This document shows positions 27,353 to 35,877 of a stretch of DNA of 64,000 bases, piece by piece (positions within the stretch are counted from its first letter, which is position 1; every line of letters begins with the position of its first letter). A program made the translations under genes and the position numbers. The stretch comes from Thalassospira profundimaris (lineage in GTDB: Bacteria > Pseudomonadota > Alphaproteobacteria > Rhodospirillales > Thalassospiraceae), in contig NZ_JPWF01000001.1 of NCBI RefSeq assembly GCF_003326675.1, positions 480,624 through 544,623 on the forward strand. Direction: 5' to 3'. Under the pieces are notes generated by a model. It saw only the letters and a list, made by a program, of their open reading frames with translations. It did no database searches and was not told the DNA's origin.

Positions 27353-28924
27353 ATGGCTAAACCGGCAACAACGACAAAAAAGCGCCCCCGAAAAAAGGGG
27401 CCCAAATCGGTAGATGGAAAAAAGGTGTCCAAACCGGTCGAGCCAGATGAAACTTCTGTTGCCGCGTCAGGCGAAGCCGACATTCCAGTCAAAGATGCCG
27501 CTGCCGAAATGCCACATTCAGAACCCGTTGAAAACCCCCATCTTGTCGAGAAGCGCCGGATTGTGAATGACCTGTTCCAGCGGGGATTGGCCGCCCATCA
27601 GGCAGGCCAGATCGACGATGCGATCCGTCTTTACAGTGCGTCCCTTCGTCAGAATCCCAAACAGCCCGATGTCTGGAATAATCTTGGCGTTGCATTACGA
27701 CGCAGCAAGAAGTTCGAGGCGGCCCTGATGGCCTATCGCCGTGCCGCCGAACTACGCCCGGAGAATGCAGGTCTTTGGTCAAATATGGGCAATTGCCTGC
27801 GCGAAATGATGCGCTTTGAAGAGGCCATCGTTGCCCATAAAAAGGCACTTGAACTGGATGACAGCATCAAATCCCATACCTTTAACACCGGACTTGTTTA
27901 TCGCGATCTGAACCGGTTTGAAGAGGCGCTTGAATATTTCGAACGGGCGCTTGCGATTGACCCGGATTACGTCGATGCGAATTGGGACAAGGCGCTGGCA
28001 CATCTTGCACTTGGTAATTTTGCCGATGGCTGGGCCGGATATGAAACACGGCGTAAACTGGCCGATAATCCCATTCGCCCCCTTGAAGGCGCCGTAGAAT
28101 GGGACGGTAAGGCCGATTTGCGCGGCAAGCGTATCCTTCTGCGCGCCGAGCAGGGCTTTGGCGATATGATCCAGTTTGCCCGGTTCGTGCCGTTGGTGGC
28201 AAAAAAAGCCGCCCATGTGATCCTTGAATGCCGCAAGGAACTTTTGCCGATTATGCGCACGGTCTCCGGGGTCGGAACACTGGTCGAGAAGGGCGCACCG
28301 CTTCCTGAATTTGATGTGCATGTACCGCTTTTAAGTTTGCCTCATGTGATGGGGATCAGTGGCAAGGAACTTCAGAAAATTTCTGCTGATCCTTATATCA
28401 CCCCACCACCAGGCAAACAGGTTCGCCTTGCCCCACCCGCTGGAACAGTTCTTAAGGTCGGTCTGATCTGGGCAGGCAAGCTTAATCCGCGGGATCGGTC
28501 TTGTCCGCTTGAGATGCTTTTGCCGCTACTCTCGGCCAAGGGGGCTGCGTTTTACAGTTTCCAGATTGATGATCGCCGTGCTGATCTTGGAAAGATCGGC
28601 CTTGATGCATTTGTGACCGACCTTGGCGATCATATTCACGATTTTGGTGACAGTGCCGCCTTGATGCAGGCGATGGATCTTGTGATTTCAATCGACAGCT
28701 CGCCGGCCCATCTTGCCGGTGCGCTTGGTGTACCGGTCTGGATGTTGCAGCTTTTTACAACCGATTGGCGCTGGATGGTTGATCGGGCAGACAGCCCCTG
28801 GTACCCGACCATGCGCATCTATCGACAGGAACAAGCAAATGACTGGTCTGTACCAGTGCGAAAACTGTCGGCTGATTTCGCGACACTTCTTCAGGCACGG
28901 CAACGTAATGATTCAGTGCAATAG
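27353..28924 (+). CDS. TPR-repeat protein fused to a heptosyltransferase-like (GT9-type) domain
   Basis: A 523-residue protein. The first 50 residues are Lys-rich and probably disordered (TTKKRPRKKGPKS). About 60-215 hold four to five TPR units (LAAHQAGQIDDAIRLYSASLRQ, DVWNNLGVALRRSKKFEAA, LWSNMGNCLREMMRFEEAI and others). The C-terminal half resembles GT-B heptosyltransferases: QGFGDMIQFARFVPLVA, VGLIWAGKLNPRDRS and VISIDSSPAHLAGALGVPVW. Such fusions probably glycosylate proteins or surface glycans; flagellin is one candidate target. The ATG at 27353 has AAGGGG at good spacing and is preferred over 27311. Confidence 0.82.
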   Translation: MAKPATTTKKRPRKKGPKSVDGKKVSKPVEPDETSVAASGEADIPVKDAAAEMPHSEPVENPHLVEKRRIVNDLFQRGLAAHQAGQIDDAIRLYSASLRQNPKQPDVWNNLGVALRRSKKFEAALMAYRRAAELRPENAGLWSNMGNCLREMMRFEEAIVAHKKALELDDSIKSHTFNTGLVYRDLNRFEEALEYFERALAIDPDYVDANWDKALAHLALGNFADGWAGYETRRKLADNPIRPLEGAVEWDGKADLRGKRILLRAEQGFGDMIQFARFVPLVAKKAAHVILECRKELLPIMRTVSGVGTLVEKGAPLPEFDVHVPLLSLPHVMGISGKELQKISADPYITPPPGKQVRLAPPAGTVLKVGLIWAGKLNPRDRSCPLEMLLPLLSAKGAAFYSFQIDDRRADLGKIGLDAFVTDLGDHIHDFGDSAALMQAMDLVISIDSSPAHLAGALGVPVWMLQLFTTDWRWMVDRADSPWYPTMRIYRQEQANDWSVPVRKLSADFATLLQARQRNDSVQ

Positions 28925-29112
28925 GGAAATCTGAAACAGCACACGGCAATAGTGTTTTCACAATCCTAGTGTTTGCGTCCTAGATACTCGTCTCCAAACG
29001 ATCCTTCCTATGGATAGGTAGGCCTCCCATCCGGACAGTTATCTTATTGTTCGAAGGTGCTTTATATTCCTTTTTCATCAATTGCATATGGGATGTGTGA
29101 GGGGGGATTTGG

Positions 29113-29520
29113 GTGACGAAGCGATATATGTTTGGTCTCGTGACGGCGTGTGTTGGAATGCTCGGGGCGAACAGCTCATTTGCGCAAGATGGCGATATCC
29201 GCGGGGTAAGAGTCGCTTATCCTTCTGCACCGGTCTTGGTCTGCGATTCAAATTCAGCTTCTCGCAAGTGTGAGATTCTGGAAGGTGAAAAGTTCCCTGA
29301 TCAGATCATTTTCTATTCTCACGATAGTAAGAATTTCGGCGCGTATCAGATCCGATTTCTTGACGCCGAAAAAATCCACTGGATTCCGGACGATATGATT
29401 GTGATTGAAGGTCAAGAGATCGCACGCAACCCGGTCGTTTGCGGGGGGGCTGTCGGGACGCTTGGCGGTAAGGGAACTCGCGGGGCTGGCGCAGATTGCG
29501 TTTCGCCGAAGGGGAAATAA
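29113..29520 (+). CDS. Small secreted protein, possibly SH3-like, first gene of the CHASE2 cassette
   Basis: A 135-residue protein with an export signal (MTKRYMFGLVTACVGMLGANSSFA, cleavage likely after FAQ). The mature part is short and beta-rich (RVAYPSAPVLVCDSNSASRKCEILEGEKF, then IRFLDAEKIHWIPDDMIVIEG), which recalls a bacterial SH3-like fold, and ends in a Gly-rich Cys-containing tail. Four Cys in the mature chain suggest disulphides. I do not recognise the family. The start is a GTG. The next gene begins 4 bases after its stop, so the three genes to 32826 form one operon. Confidence 0.65.
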   Translation: MTKRYMFGLVTACVGMLGANSSFAQDGDIRGVRVAYPSAPVLVCDSNSASRKCEILEGEKFPDQIIFYSHDSKNFGAYQIRFLDAEKIHWIPDDMIVIEGQEIARNPVVCGGAVGTLGGKGTRGAGADCVSPKGK

Positions 29521-29523
29521 AAA

Positions 29524-30993
29524 ATGAAGAAACTAGGTTTGGTCGCACTGTTTGGTGCAATAGCACTGAGTGCCTGTGTCAAAGATATGCAGTTGCTCTC
29601 GGATTCCGTTCCGTCAGAAGGGAAGTTGATCGACACAATTTCGATCCCTGCAACAAAAACGTATGCGGTTCAGGAAATTCATTCGGCAAAAACGTCCGTC
29701 ATGGCCAAATCAATCGGAGAAGCACCGATTGATGATCTTCAGCAATATGCCCAAGGGGTCTTGGATAAAATTATTGCAGTTGCCCCCGCGGGGGCTCCGA
29801 CAGCTGAGATCGTGCTGATTGGTAATTCTGGGCCGGGTGCGAATGCTGCGCGTGAAGGGGTTGTATTCCTTTACCATTCGGCGTTTGAGTATCTGCGCAG
29901 CGAAGATGAATTGGCTTTTCTTGTCGCACATGAATACAGCCATGTCTTGATGCAGCATACACCGGACAATCTGTTTTCTATGCTTCGGCCCTATCTTTTG
30001 ACGGCTGCGGATATTGCGGTTGGAACTCAAAATAATCAAAGCGACCTGCTTCGAAAAGCCGGGCAGATGTATGGCAGTGATCTAATCCTGCGCGATCTAT
30101 TGTTGCCGAATTGGGACCGTAGTCAGGAACAGGTTGCAGATCATCTTGGTTTGGATTTGATGGTTAAGGCTGGGTATCAGCCAAAAGGTGCGTCCGGCTA
30201 CTTTGAAGTGGCGAAAGAAGCGGAAGAAAAATTTGGGGCAAATTACCAGGTAACGCGTAACCAGCTTGAGTTGTTTCTTCAGGCGCAGTTTCAGCCGAAG
30301 GGTCAGGATAATGCCCTGTTAAACCAGTTTCTCTCAGAACTGGGTAATGCTGTCGATACAATCCAGAAAAGTCTGGCAGCCAAACACGATGATGCGGCCG
30401 AGCGTGCAGAAGAAATCTTTGCTTATGGGATGCGTGAATATTTGCCGGAACGTTCAAGCCGGATGATACAAAACGAAGCTTTTGATTCTGTTGTCCAGCG
30501 GAACAAGCAGACTCTGGAAAACTACCGGATTGCGGGTGAGATTCTGCAATCGTTGCAGCGCGAAGACAGCGAGTTGGACTTCCGGGCTCTTGAAGATGAT
30601 GCCCGTAAGGCCGTGAGTGGTTCAACGGCAAATCATCCATACACGCGTTGGGCATTTGCCAAAGTTCGAGAACGTCAAGGGAACCTTGGTAAGGCTGCCC
30701 GGAATATAGACCTGATTGGAAATGGTGAAGTTCTGGCGCTGCCTGTTGAAATGAAGCGCGCGGAACTCCTCAAGGCACTTGGCAAGGTTCAACCCGCTTA
30801 TGAGCGCGTTGAAGAAGTTGCGAACTATTATGATTGGCCGCTTGAAGCCTATCGGTTCATGTATCCTGTTGTAAAAGCAAGCGGAAACAAAGCTAGAGAG
30901 AATGAGCTTCTGATTGGTTGCGTTACCCGGTACCCGCAACAACGCGCTCTGTGTGCGGGACAATCATCGGCAGGGCAAATGGTCGGAATGTAA
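29524..30993 (+). CDS. M48-family metallopeptidase lipoprotein
   Basis: A 489-residue protein with a lipoprotein signal (GAIALSAC, lipid Cys at residue 18). The peptidase domain has the zinc motif HEYSH (FLVAHEYSHVLMQH) and, further on, QEQVADHLGLDLMVKAGY, which matches the third-ligand Glu region of M48 enzymes. The C-terminal half is helical and TPR-like (NHPYTRWAFAKVRERQGNLGKAARNID). This layout parallels BepA-type outer-membrane quality-control proteases but with a lipid anchor. It is 4 bases after the small secreted protein gene, and its stop TAA abuts the ATG of the CHASE2 gene, so the three products probably act together in the envelope. Confidence 0.8.
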   Translation: MKKLGLVALFGAIALSACVKDMQLLSDSVPSEGKLIDTISIPATKTYAVQEIHSAKTSVMAKSIGEAPIDDLQQYAQGVLDKIIAVAPAGAPTAEIVLIGNSGPGANAAREGVVFLYHSAFEYLRSEDELAFLVAHEYSHVLMQHTPDNLFSMLRPYLLTAADIAVGTQNNQSDLLRKAGQMYGSDLILRDLLLPNWDRSQEQVADHLGLDLMVKAGYQPKGASGYFEVAKEAEEKFGANYQVTRNQLELFLQAQFQPKGQDNALLNQFLSELGNAVDTIQKSLAAKHDDAAERAEEIFAYGMREYLPERSSRMIQNEAFDSVVQRNKQTLENYRIAGEILQSLQREDSELDFRALEDDARKAVSGSTANHPYTRWAFAKVRERQGNLGKAARNIDLIGNGEVLALPVEMKRAELLKALGKVQPAYERVEEVANYYDWPLEAYRFMYPVVKASGNKARENELLIGCVTRYPQQRALCAGQSSAGQMVGM

Positions 30994-32826
30994 ATGGTGC
31001 AGGATGTTAATGATGCCGTGCAGCCGACTAAAAGCCTAAGAGTTGGCCGTATCAAACCTATCTGGTGGGTCATTATAAACGTTGTCTTTGCTGCTGTGGT
31101 TTTATGGGCAGAGCCTGCTTCGATTGCGGATGCAGTTGATGAATACAGCTACGCCGTTTTCAATCGCACAGTAGGCGGGCCGTTGTATCCGGGCAAACAT
31201 GTGGATGACATCGGGGTTATTATCCTTGATGACGAATCTTTGGCGGGTTTGGAAGCAAGTTGGCCAGCTGTGTATGGCTTACATGCAGAAGTTCTGCTGA
31301 ATTTGCTGATTGCGCAGCCAAAGGCTGTATTTTTGGACTTTACGTTCCGGGATCGGCGTGGTCCGCCGTCAGAGAACGCGGCATCAGATGAATGGGTGCC
31401 TGAACGTTATGTTCGAGACGACAGTCTGGAGAGCCTGAAGAGCATGCTTGAAGTGTATCAGGATGCAAACATCCCCGTATATCTCCAAGCCGGGGCTGTT
31501 AATATCTTTCAGTATCATACCGTTTTGTCAGAGCTTGCCCCTTATGTGACGTTGGTTGCCGGATGGGGAGACGCGCGTCGGCAGGCAGATATCAGAGCGT
31601 TGACGTATGATCTTGCGCCGGAAATGCGTGGTCCGGGATACTTGCCCGAAGGACAGAGTCCTGAGGATCTACCTCTTTGCGGTGACGGTGTCATACGATC
31701 TGGTACCGGGGATGTTCGCGGCTGTGATATTGCCGGTATTGCCGCAGCAGCAATAACAATCTATCAGGATTTTTGCAGCGGCGAGAAACGCCCGGAATCA
31801 ATCACGCATGGTTGGAAATGTGATCCGTCACTGATTATGCCATCGCAGGCCGATAAGCCTGCTTGGTTGGCTTGGCGCGACCAGCTCTTAGACCGTCCAA
31901 TGTGGTTGTCTTGGCCTGATCGACTGGCAGACTATTCAACTTGGCCGTATGGATATGATGCAGAGGGCAGAGCATTCAAGCCGTATAATTGCGGTGCTCT
32001 CGATGGCGATTCTGATGCAGATGTGTTCTCACGGGTATGGACAAACTTGGCGGTTCTGTTCGGTTTTGGCGAACGGATCAACATTGAATGCCCGCCTTTT
32101 CACTTGATATCTGCAGCGCAGGTTATTGAAAAGACGCCGTCCGCTGGGCCCTGGGTAAATAACTTTAAAGATCGCATCGTAATGTACGGTCAGAACCTTC
32201 AGGGTTTTCAAGACGTCATTCACCCTCCGACAATGGATACTGATATTCCCGGTGTGTTTATCCATGCCATGGCGTTGGAAAATCTACTAAGCAGCGGTGC
32301 TAAATATCTATCAGACAAATCTACATACAGCTCTTGGCTGGTGGTTGACCTGATCGAAATTTCTACCTTGTTTATTATTGTTAGTCTGCGTTTCGGGTTG
32401 GCTTCGCTGGCACGCTATATGTTCCCGCCGCTACCAATGTCCAGTAACGTATCCTATCAGAAACGCGACCCCGTGACGTATTTGATACTAAGCGTCTGGG
32501 ATAAAACTGTGGTGTTCTTGGCAATGATCAAAATCATTCCTCTGATACCATATGTAATCGTTGTTTGGTTTCGGAACAGGGCATCGGAATCGCATTGGTG
32601 TGAAAGTCTGGATCCGGAAACACGTGAATTGGCACGTAATTGGTTCATGTGTCTGATTTGTCTGCTTGATTTGGTTGTAAGTGTCGCCATCGTAACCTTT
32701 GGCGCCATCATTCTTGAGCTGTCCGTACTTTCGATTGCACCGGTTAACTGGTTGGCCGTGATTGGATTGGGGATGCTGAGTTACATACCGTTTGTAAGAT
32801 CGTTGTTTGCTTCTGAAGAGGAATAG
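30994..32826 (+). CDS. CHASE2-domain membrane protein lacking an output domain
   Basis: A 610-residue protein. One membrane helix lies at about 23-40, then a large extracytoplasmic CHASE2 domain with DDIGVIILDDESLAGLEASWPAVYG, LLNLLIAQPKAVFLDFTF and the end block VMYGQNLQGFQDVIHPP...DIPGVFIHAMALENLL. At least four further hydrophobic segments follow (about 445-475, 505-522, 550-575, 580-600). CHASE2 normally feeds a kinase, cyclase or phosphatase; none is present here. Residues about 288-313 hold a Trp-rich tandem duplication. Its ATG directly follows the protease stop. I infer an envelope-sensing role, but the output is unknown. Confidence 0.78.
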   Translation: MVQDVNDAVQPTKSLRVGRIKPIWWVIINVVFAAVVLWAEPASIADAVDEYSYAVFNRTVGGPLYPGKHVDDIGVIILDDESLAGLEASWPAVYGLHAEVLLNLLIAQPKAVFLDFTFRDRRGPPSENAASDEWVPERYVRDDSLESLKSMLEVYQDANIPVYLQAGAVNIFQYHTVLSELAPYVTLVAGWGDARRQADIRALTYDLAPEMRGPGYLPEGQSPEDLPLCGDGVIRSGTGDVRGCDIAGIAAAAITIYQDFCSGEKRPESITHGWKCDPSLIMPSQADKPAWLAWRDQLLDRPMWLSWPDRLADYSTWPYGYDAEGRAFKPYNCGALDGDSDADVFSRVWTNLAVLFGFGERINIECPPFHLISAAQVIEKTPSAGPWVNNFKDRIVMYGQNLQGFQDVIHPPTMDTDIPGVFIHAMALENLLSSGAKYLSDKSTYSSWLVVDLIEISTLFIIVSLRFGLASLARYMFPPLPMSSNVSYQKRDPVTYLILSVWDKTVVFLAMIKIIPLIPYVIVVWFRNRASESHWCESLDPETRELARNWFMCLICLLDLVVSVAIVTFGAIILELSVLSIAPVNWLAVIGLGMLSYIPFVRSLFASEEE

Positions 32827-32948
32827 TTTCAGCATATCCGCGCGTAAGTTCAGGGGGTGGAAAAGGAGCTACTTCCGGGGAATGGCGAAATCTGCCAATG
32901 CAAGACAGCGATCGGCAAGCAACAGCTTCTCTTGCCATCAAGGCAAAC

Positions 32949-32975
32949 AAGGCGTAGTTAAGCGCCTTAATTTTT
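32949..32975 (+). terminator. Probable terminator of the CHASE2 cassette
   Basis: AAGGCG (32949-32954) and CGCCTT (32963-32968) form a 6-bp stem with an 8-base loop, followed by AATTTTT. It lies 120 bases after the CHASE2 stop. Confidence 0.5.
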
Positions 32976-33060
32976 GAGTAACTGTCCTTGACGGATCGGT
33001 ATCGTTCACAATGTGAAAGGCCACCGTTTGGGCGAATTGATCTGGCGCAGGAGAATTCTT

Positions 33061-33540
33061 GTGAGCGAAGCTGCTTATAACAAAGGTTTCCCGGTTTCCT
33101 GGGAACAGATGCATCGCGACGCACGTGCATTGGCATGGCGTCTTTTGGAAAAAGGTCCGTACAAGGGCATTATCGCAATTACCCGTGGCGGTCTTGTTCC
33201 GGCGGCAATCATTGCACGCGAACTTGATATTCGTCTGATTGATACCGTCTGTGTTCGCAGCTATTCCGATAAAAGCCGCGGCGATCTTGAGTGGCTTAAA
33301 GGCATCGAAGGTGACGGCACCGATATGCTGATCATTGATGATCTGGTCGACACCGGCAAAACCGCCAAGGCCGTTCGTGAAAAGCTTCCGAATGCGCATT
33401 TCGCGACTGTCTACGCCAAGCCGCTTGGTCGTGAAATCGTTGACAGCTTCGTCACCGAAGTTTCCCAGGATACGTGGATTTACTTCCCGTGGGATATGGA
33501 ACTGTCGGTCAACGCGCCGATTTCAGAACGCGCACGTTAA
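33061..33540 (+). CDS. gpt: Xanthine(-guanine) phosphoribosyltransferase
   Basis: A 159-residue type I phosphoribosyltransferase close to the usual Gpt length. It has [18 protein letters not shown], the flexible-loop region [15 protein letters not shown], and the PRPP-binding motif [19 protein letters not shown], then [10 protein letters not shown] typical of Gpt. It salvages xanthine and guanine to their nucleotides. The GTG at 33061 has AGGAG 7 bases upstream; an upstream ATG at 33013 lacks one. It is transcribed alone. Confidence 0.9.
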   Translation: MSEAAYNKGFPVSWEQMHRDARALAWRLLEKGPYKGIIAITRGGLVPAAIIARELDIRLIDTVCVRSYSDKSRGDLEWLKGIEGDGTDMLIIDDLVDTGKTAKAVREKLPNAHFATVYAKPLGREIVDSFVTEVSQDTWIYFPWDMELSVNAPISERAR

Positions 33541-33726
33541 TTCGTGATCGTCTGAATGCTCTGGACCCTATTTGTGTGGTTTAGAGTGACAAAGATTTAC
33601 GCCCGGATATCCATCACATAACGCGTTGCGTTTTGAAGATGGGCCGGGCGATTTCTTTACTGGGCTTTGCAATGTAAAGAGCCCTCGTTAAGCGCAAATA
33701 ATTTGCCAGATCGGTTTGCGATCTGC

Positions 33727-33755
33727 TTGCACCTGTTGGCAAAGCGGGCTATAAA
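33727..33755 (+). promoter_or_regulatory. Promoter of the tRNA-Gly gene
   Basis: TTGCAC (33727-33732), a 17-base spacer and TATAAA (33750-33755), followed by a GC-rich CGCGCGC discriminator typical of stringent RNA promoters, end 12 bases before the mature tRNA. Confidence 0.75.
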
Positions 33756-33766
33756 ACGCGCGCTTA

Positions 33767-33840
33767 GCGGGTGTAGTTCAATGGTAGAACGGCAGCTTCC
33801 CAAGCTGCATACGAGGGTTCGATTCCCTTCACCCGCTCCA
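33767..33840 (+). tRNA. tRNA-Gly(CCC)
   Basis: A 74-base cloverleaf with encoded CCA end. Acceptor GCGGGTG pairs with CACCCGC; D stem GTTC/GAAC; anticodon stem GCAGC/GCTGC with loop TTCCCAA, anticodon CCC; T stem GAGGG/CCCTT with loop TTCGATT. It reads GGG codons. No integrated element is seen at its 3' end. Confidence 0.95.
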
Positions 33841-33910
33841 AGCTTTTCCTCCAAATCATTATCCAAAGCAAACAGCGCATATATCGGCGTCGCAAACGTG
33901 TGAAAAATAT

Positions 33911-33929
33911 TTGCGAATGATTATTAAAA
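33911..33929. promoter_or_regulatory. Candidate Fur-type site before the FecI-like sigma gene
   Basis: TTGCGAATGATTATTAAAA resembles the Fur-box half sites (GCAAATGAT/ATTATC-like) and lies about 75-90 bases before the sigma gene of an iron-uptake cassette. The match is partial, so this rests largely on context. Confidence 0.45.
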
Positions 33930-34001
33930 TCGTGTATGAGGGGGAGTTGAAGCTGTTAGACAAATGAAACTTCCATCGGCAGCCTCAAATGGGGAGCCAT
34001 T

Positions 34002-34562
34002 GTGTCAGAAATAGCCGGGCAGGTTTCAGCAAGCCTAGAGTTGGTCGTCGAAAAATATTATGACGACCTGTTGCTTTTTATCGGAAGGCGCTGCGGATCT
34101 GATGTCGTAGCGGAAGAAATTGTCCAGGAAACCTGGGTGCGGGCCAAGAACGCACCTGTGACGATTCCGGAAAATCCGCGTGCTTATGTTTTCCGAATTG
34201 CACGCAATCTTTTGGCTGATCATTATCGCCGACACCACAATTCGCCTGAAACTTTCGGACGACTGACACATCTATCCGTGCCGTCAACACATGAAGGTTT
34301 GCCCGGAATTGTTGAAATCGATCTGGCCCCGTCGCAAGAAGACGTCGCTGCGGCCCAACAGGAGCTGCGTATTATTTCGCAAACGGTTGAAGCCCTTCCG
34401 GCGAAGTGTCGCCAGGTTTTTCTGATGTATCGTGGTGAAGAACTGTCTATGCGAGAGATATCGGAAAGGCTGGATGTATCCGTGAAGACAGTTGAAAATC
34501 ATATTCGCAAGGCGATGCTGGAATGTCGGCGCAGCCTACAAAAAGCACATGCGGATAACTGA
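34002..34562 (+). CDS. FecI-like ECF sigma factor
   Basis: A 186-residue sigma factor. Region 2 has LFIGRRCGSDVVAEEIVQETWVRA and NPRAYVFRIARNLLADHYRR; region 4 has LPAKCRQVFLMYRGEELSMREISERLDVSVKTVENHIRKAM, close to iron-starvation sigma factors. With FecR and a TonB receptor carrying a signalling domain directly downstream it should drive transcription of the receptor when the outer-membrane ligand is bound. The GTG start has GGGGAG 5 bases upstream. Confidence 0.92.
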   Translation: MSEIAGQVSASLELVVEKYYDDLLLFIGRRCGSDVVAEEIVQETWVRAKNAPVTIPENPRAYVFRIARNLLADHYRRHHNSPETFGRLTHLSVPSTHEGLPGIVEIDLAPSQEDVAAAQQELRIISQTVEALPAKCRQVFLMYRGEELSMREISERLDVSVKTVENHIRKAMLECRRSLQKAHADN

Positions 34563-34680
34563 CAGTGGATCTTCGAGTTTTGAAAATCGTTGGTTTTTGC
34601 AGTGCAAGCAGGCGCTTCTGCGTTGTATTACATGGCGATATGGCATTGGCTGGACATCACGAATCTTTAGGTGCGATTGA

Positions 34681-35721
34681 ATGACGGATCGTCAGGGCAT
34701 GTCCCATGAGCCGGTTTCAGAACAGTTGTTTGACGAGGCTGTGATCTGGCACACGCATCTGCGTGAAGCAAATGACGGCACAGGTTCCGATCATCAGGAA
34801 GACCTGATCCGACAGTTTGAAAAATGGAAGTCGCTTTCAGCAGATCACATACGCGCCGTTGAAGAGGTTGAGCAGCTTTGGGGCAGATTGGCGCTTCCGG
34901 TAAAGCGACAACTGCAATCCTCTGATGATCAAGAAAGCCGGGCGCACCAAACCGTTCAAAAAAGGCGTGGCTATATGCGACCTGTAATGGCGGTGGCAAT
35001 GGCGGCTTGTTTGTTGCTTTTCATCGGGCTTGGACAAAACCTTTATCCGACCGTGATGGGGATGCTGGACGATGATTTTCTTCATGCACAACATTCTGTC
35101 CTGACCAAATCGCTTTCGGATGGGAGTGTGATCAAGTTGAACGCAGGAAGTACTGTGTCGGTTGATTTTGACGAGAAAACGCGACGCATTGGTCTGGTTA
35201 AGGGGGAAGCATGGTTCGATGTTGCACATGATCCTCAACGCCCCTTTGTCGTGCACACCAAATTTGGAAATGTGACAGCACTTGGCACTGAATTTAACAT
35301 GCGTTCAGATGCAGAACAGGTCAAAGTCAGTCTGGAGCAAGGAAAGGTTGCTGTGAACTGGTCTGTCGACGGAGCAGGTGAGGATACGGACGGCGACAAC
35401 GCAACGGTGACTTTGGTGGAAGGTGAGGCAACGACACTTTCTTCGCGCGGGATCGGAGAAAGTACCCGTTTTGATCGTGTTGCAACTACCGCCTGGCGCA
35501 AAGGCAAAATGGTCTTCTATCAGACCCCGCTTTCTGAAGTGCTTGATGTCCTTAATACCTATCACGATGGGCATATTGTGGCGTTAAACCCCGAACTTAA
35601 CGGCCTGTCCGTCAGTGGCGTTTTCCGCACGGACGATATTGAGCAGGTCCTTGACGCGATTAAAGGGACATTGTCGGTGCGTGTCGTCAGGCTTACTAAC
35701 TATATGATATTACTTGTGTAA
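34681..35721 (+). CDS. FecR-like anti-sigma/sigma regulator
   Basis: A 346-residue inner-membrane protein. The N-terminal DUF4880-type helix pair (EQLFDEAVIWHTHLR, LIRQFEKWKSLSADHIRAVEEVEQLW) binds sigma; one membrane helix lies at about 101-120; the periplasmic FecR domain (about 135-230) has SDGSVIKLNAGSTVSVDFDEKTRRI and GEAWFDVAHDPQRPFVV, followed by a secretin/TonB-like C-terminal part (QTPLSEVLDVLNTYHDGHIV...DDIEQVLDAIKGTL). It relays the signal from the receptor to the sigma factor. It starts 118 bases after the sigma gene. Confidence 0.92.
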   Translation: MTDRQGMSHEPVSEQLFDEAVIWHTHLREANDGTGSDHQEDLIRQFEKWKSLSADHIRAVEEVEQLWGRLALPVKRQLQSSDDQESRAHQTVQKRRGYMRPVMAVAMAACLLLFIGLGQNLYPTVMGMLDDDFLHAQHSVLTKSLSDGSVIKLNAGSTVSVDFDEKTRRIGLVKGEAWFDVAHDPQRPFVVHTKFGNVTALGTEFNMRSDAEQVKVSLEQGKVAVNWSVDGAGEDTDGDNATVTLVEGEATTLSSRGIGESTRFDRVATTAWRKGKMVFYQTPLSEVLDVLNTYHDGHIVALNPELNGLSVSGVFRTDDIEQVLDAIKGTLSVRVVRLTNYMILLV

Positions 35722-35877
35722 TGTTGTAAATCTATCCGCGTACCCCTCGGTTGTTTTCAATGATTTGAAAAAATGTTCGCTGACGTTTAGGGGACTTGCC
35801 GTTCTCTCGCGTCTTTATATTCACGTTGTCAATGCGACCTATTCGCATTTGTGTATTTGAAGACTTGGGGAACTGAC

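Noticed and set aside
33767..33960. Possible integration site of a mobile element at the tRNA-Gly gene
   Set aside because: No integrase gene and no second copy of the tRNA 3' end were seen nearby.
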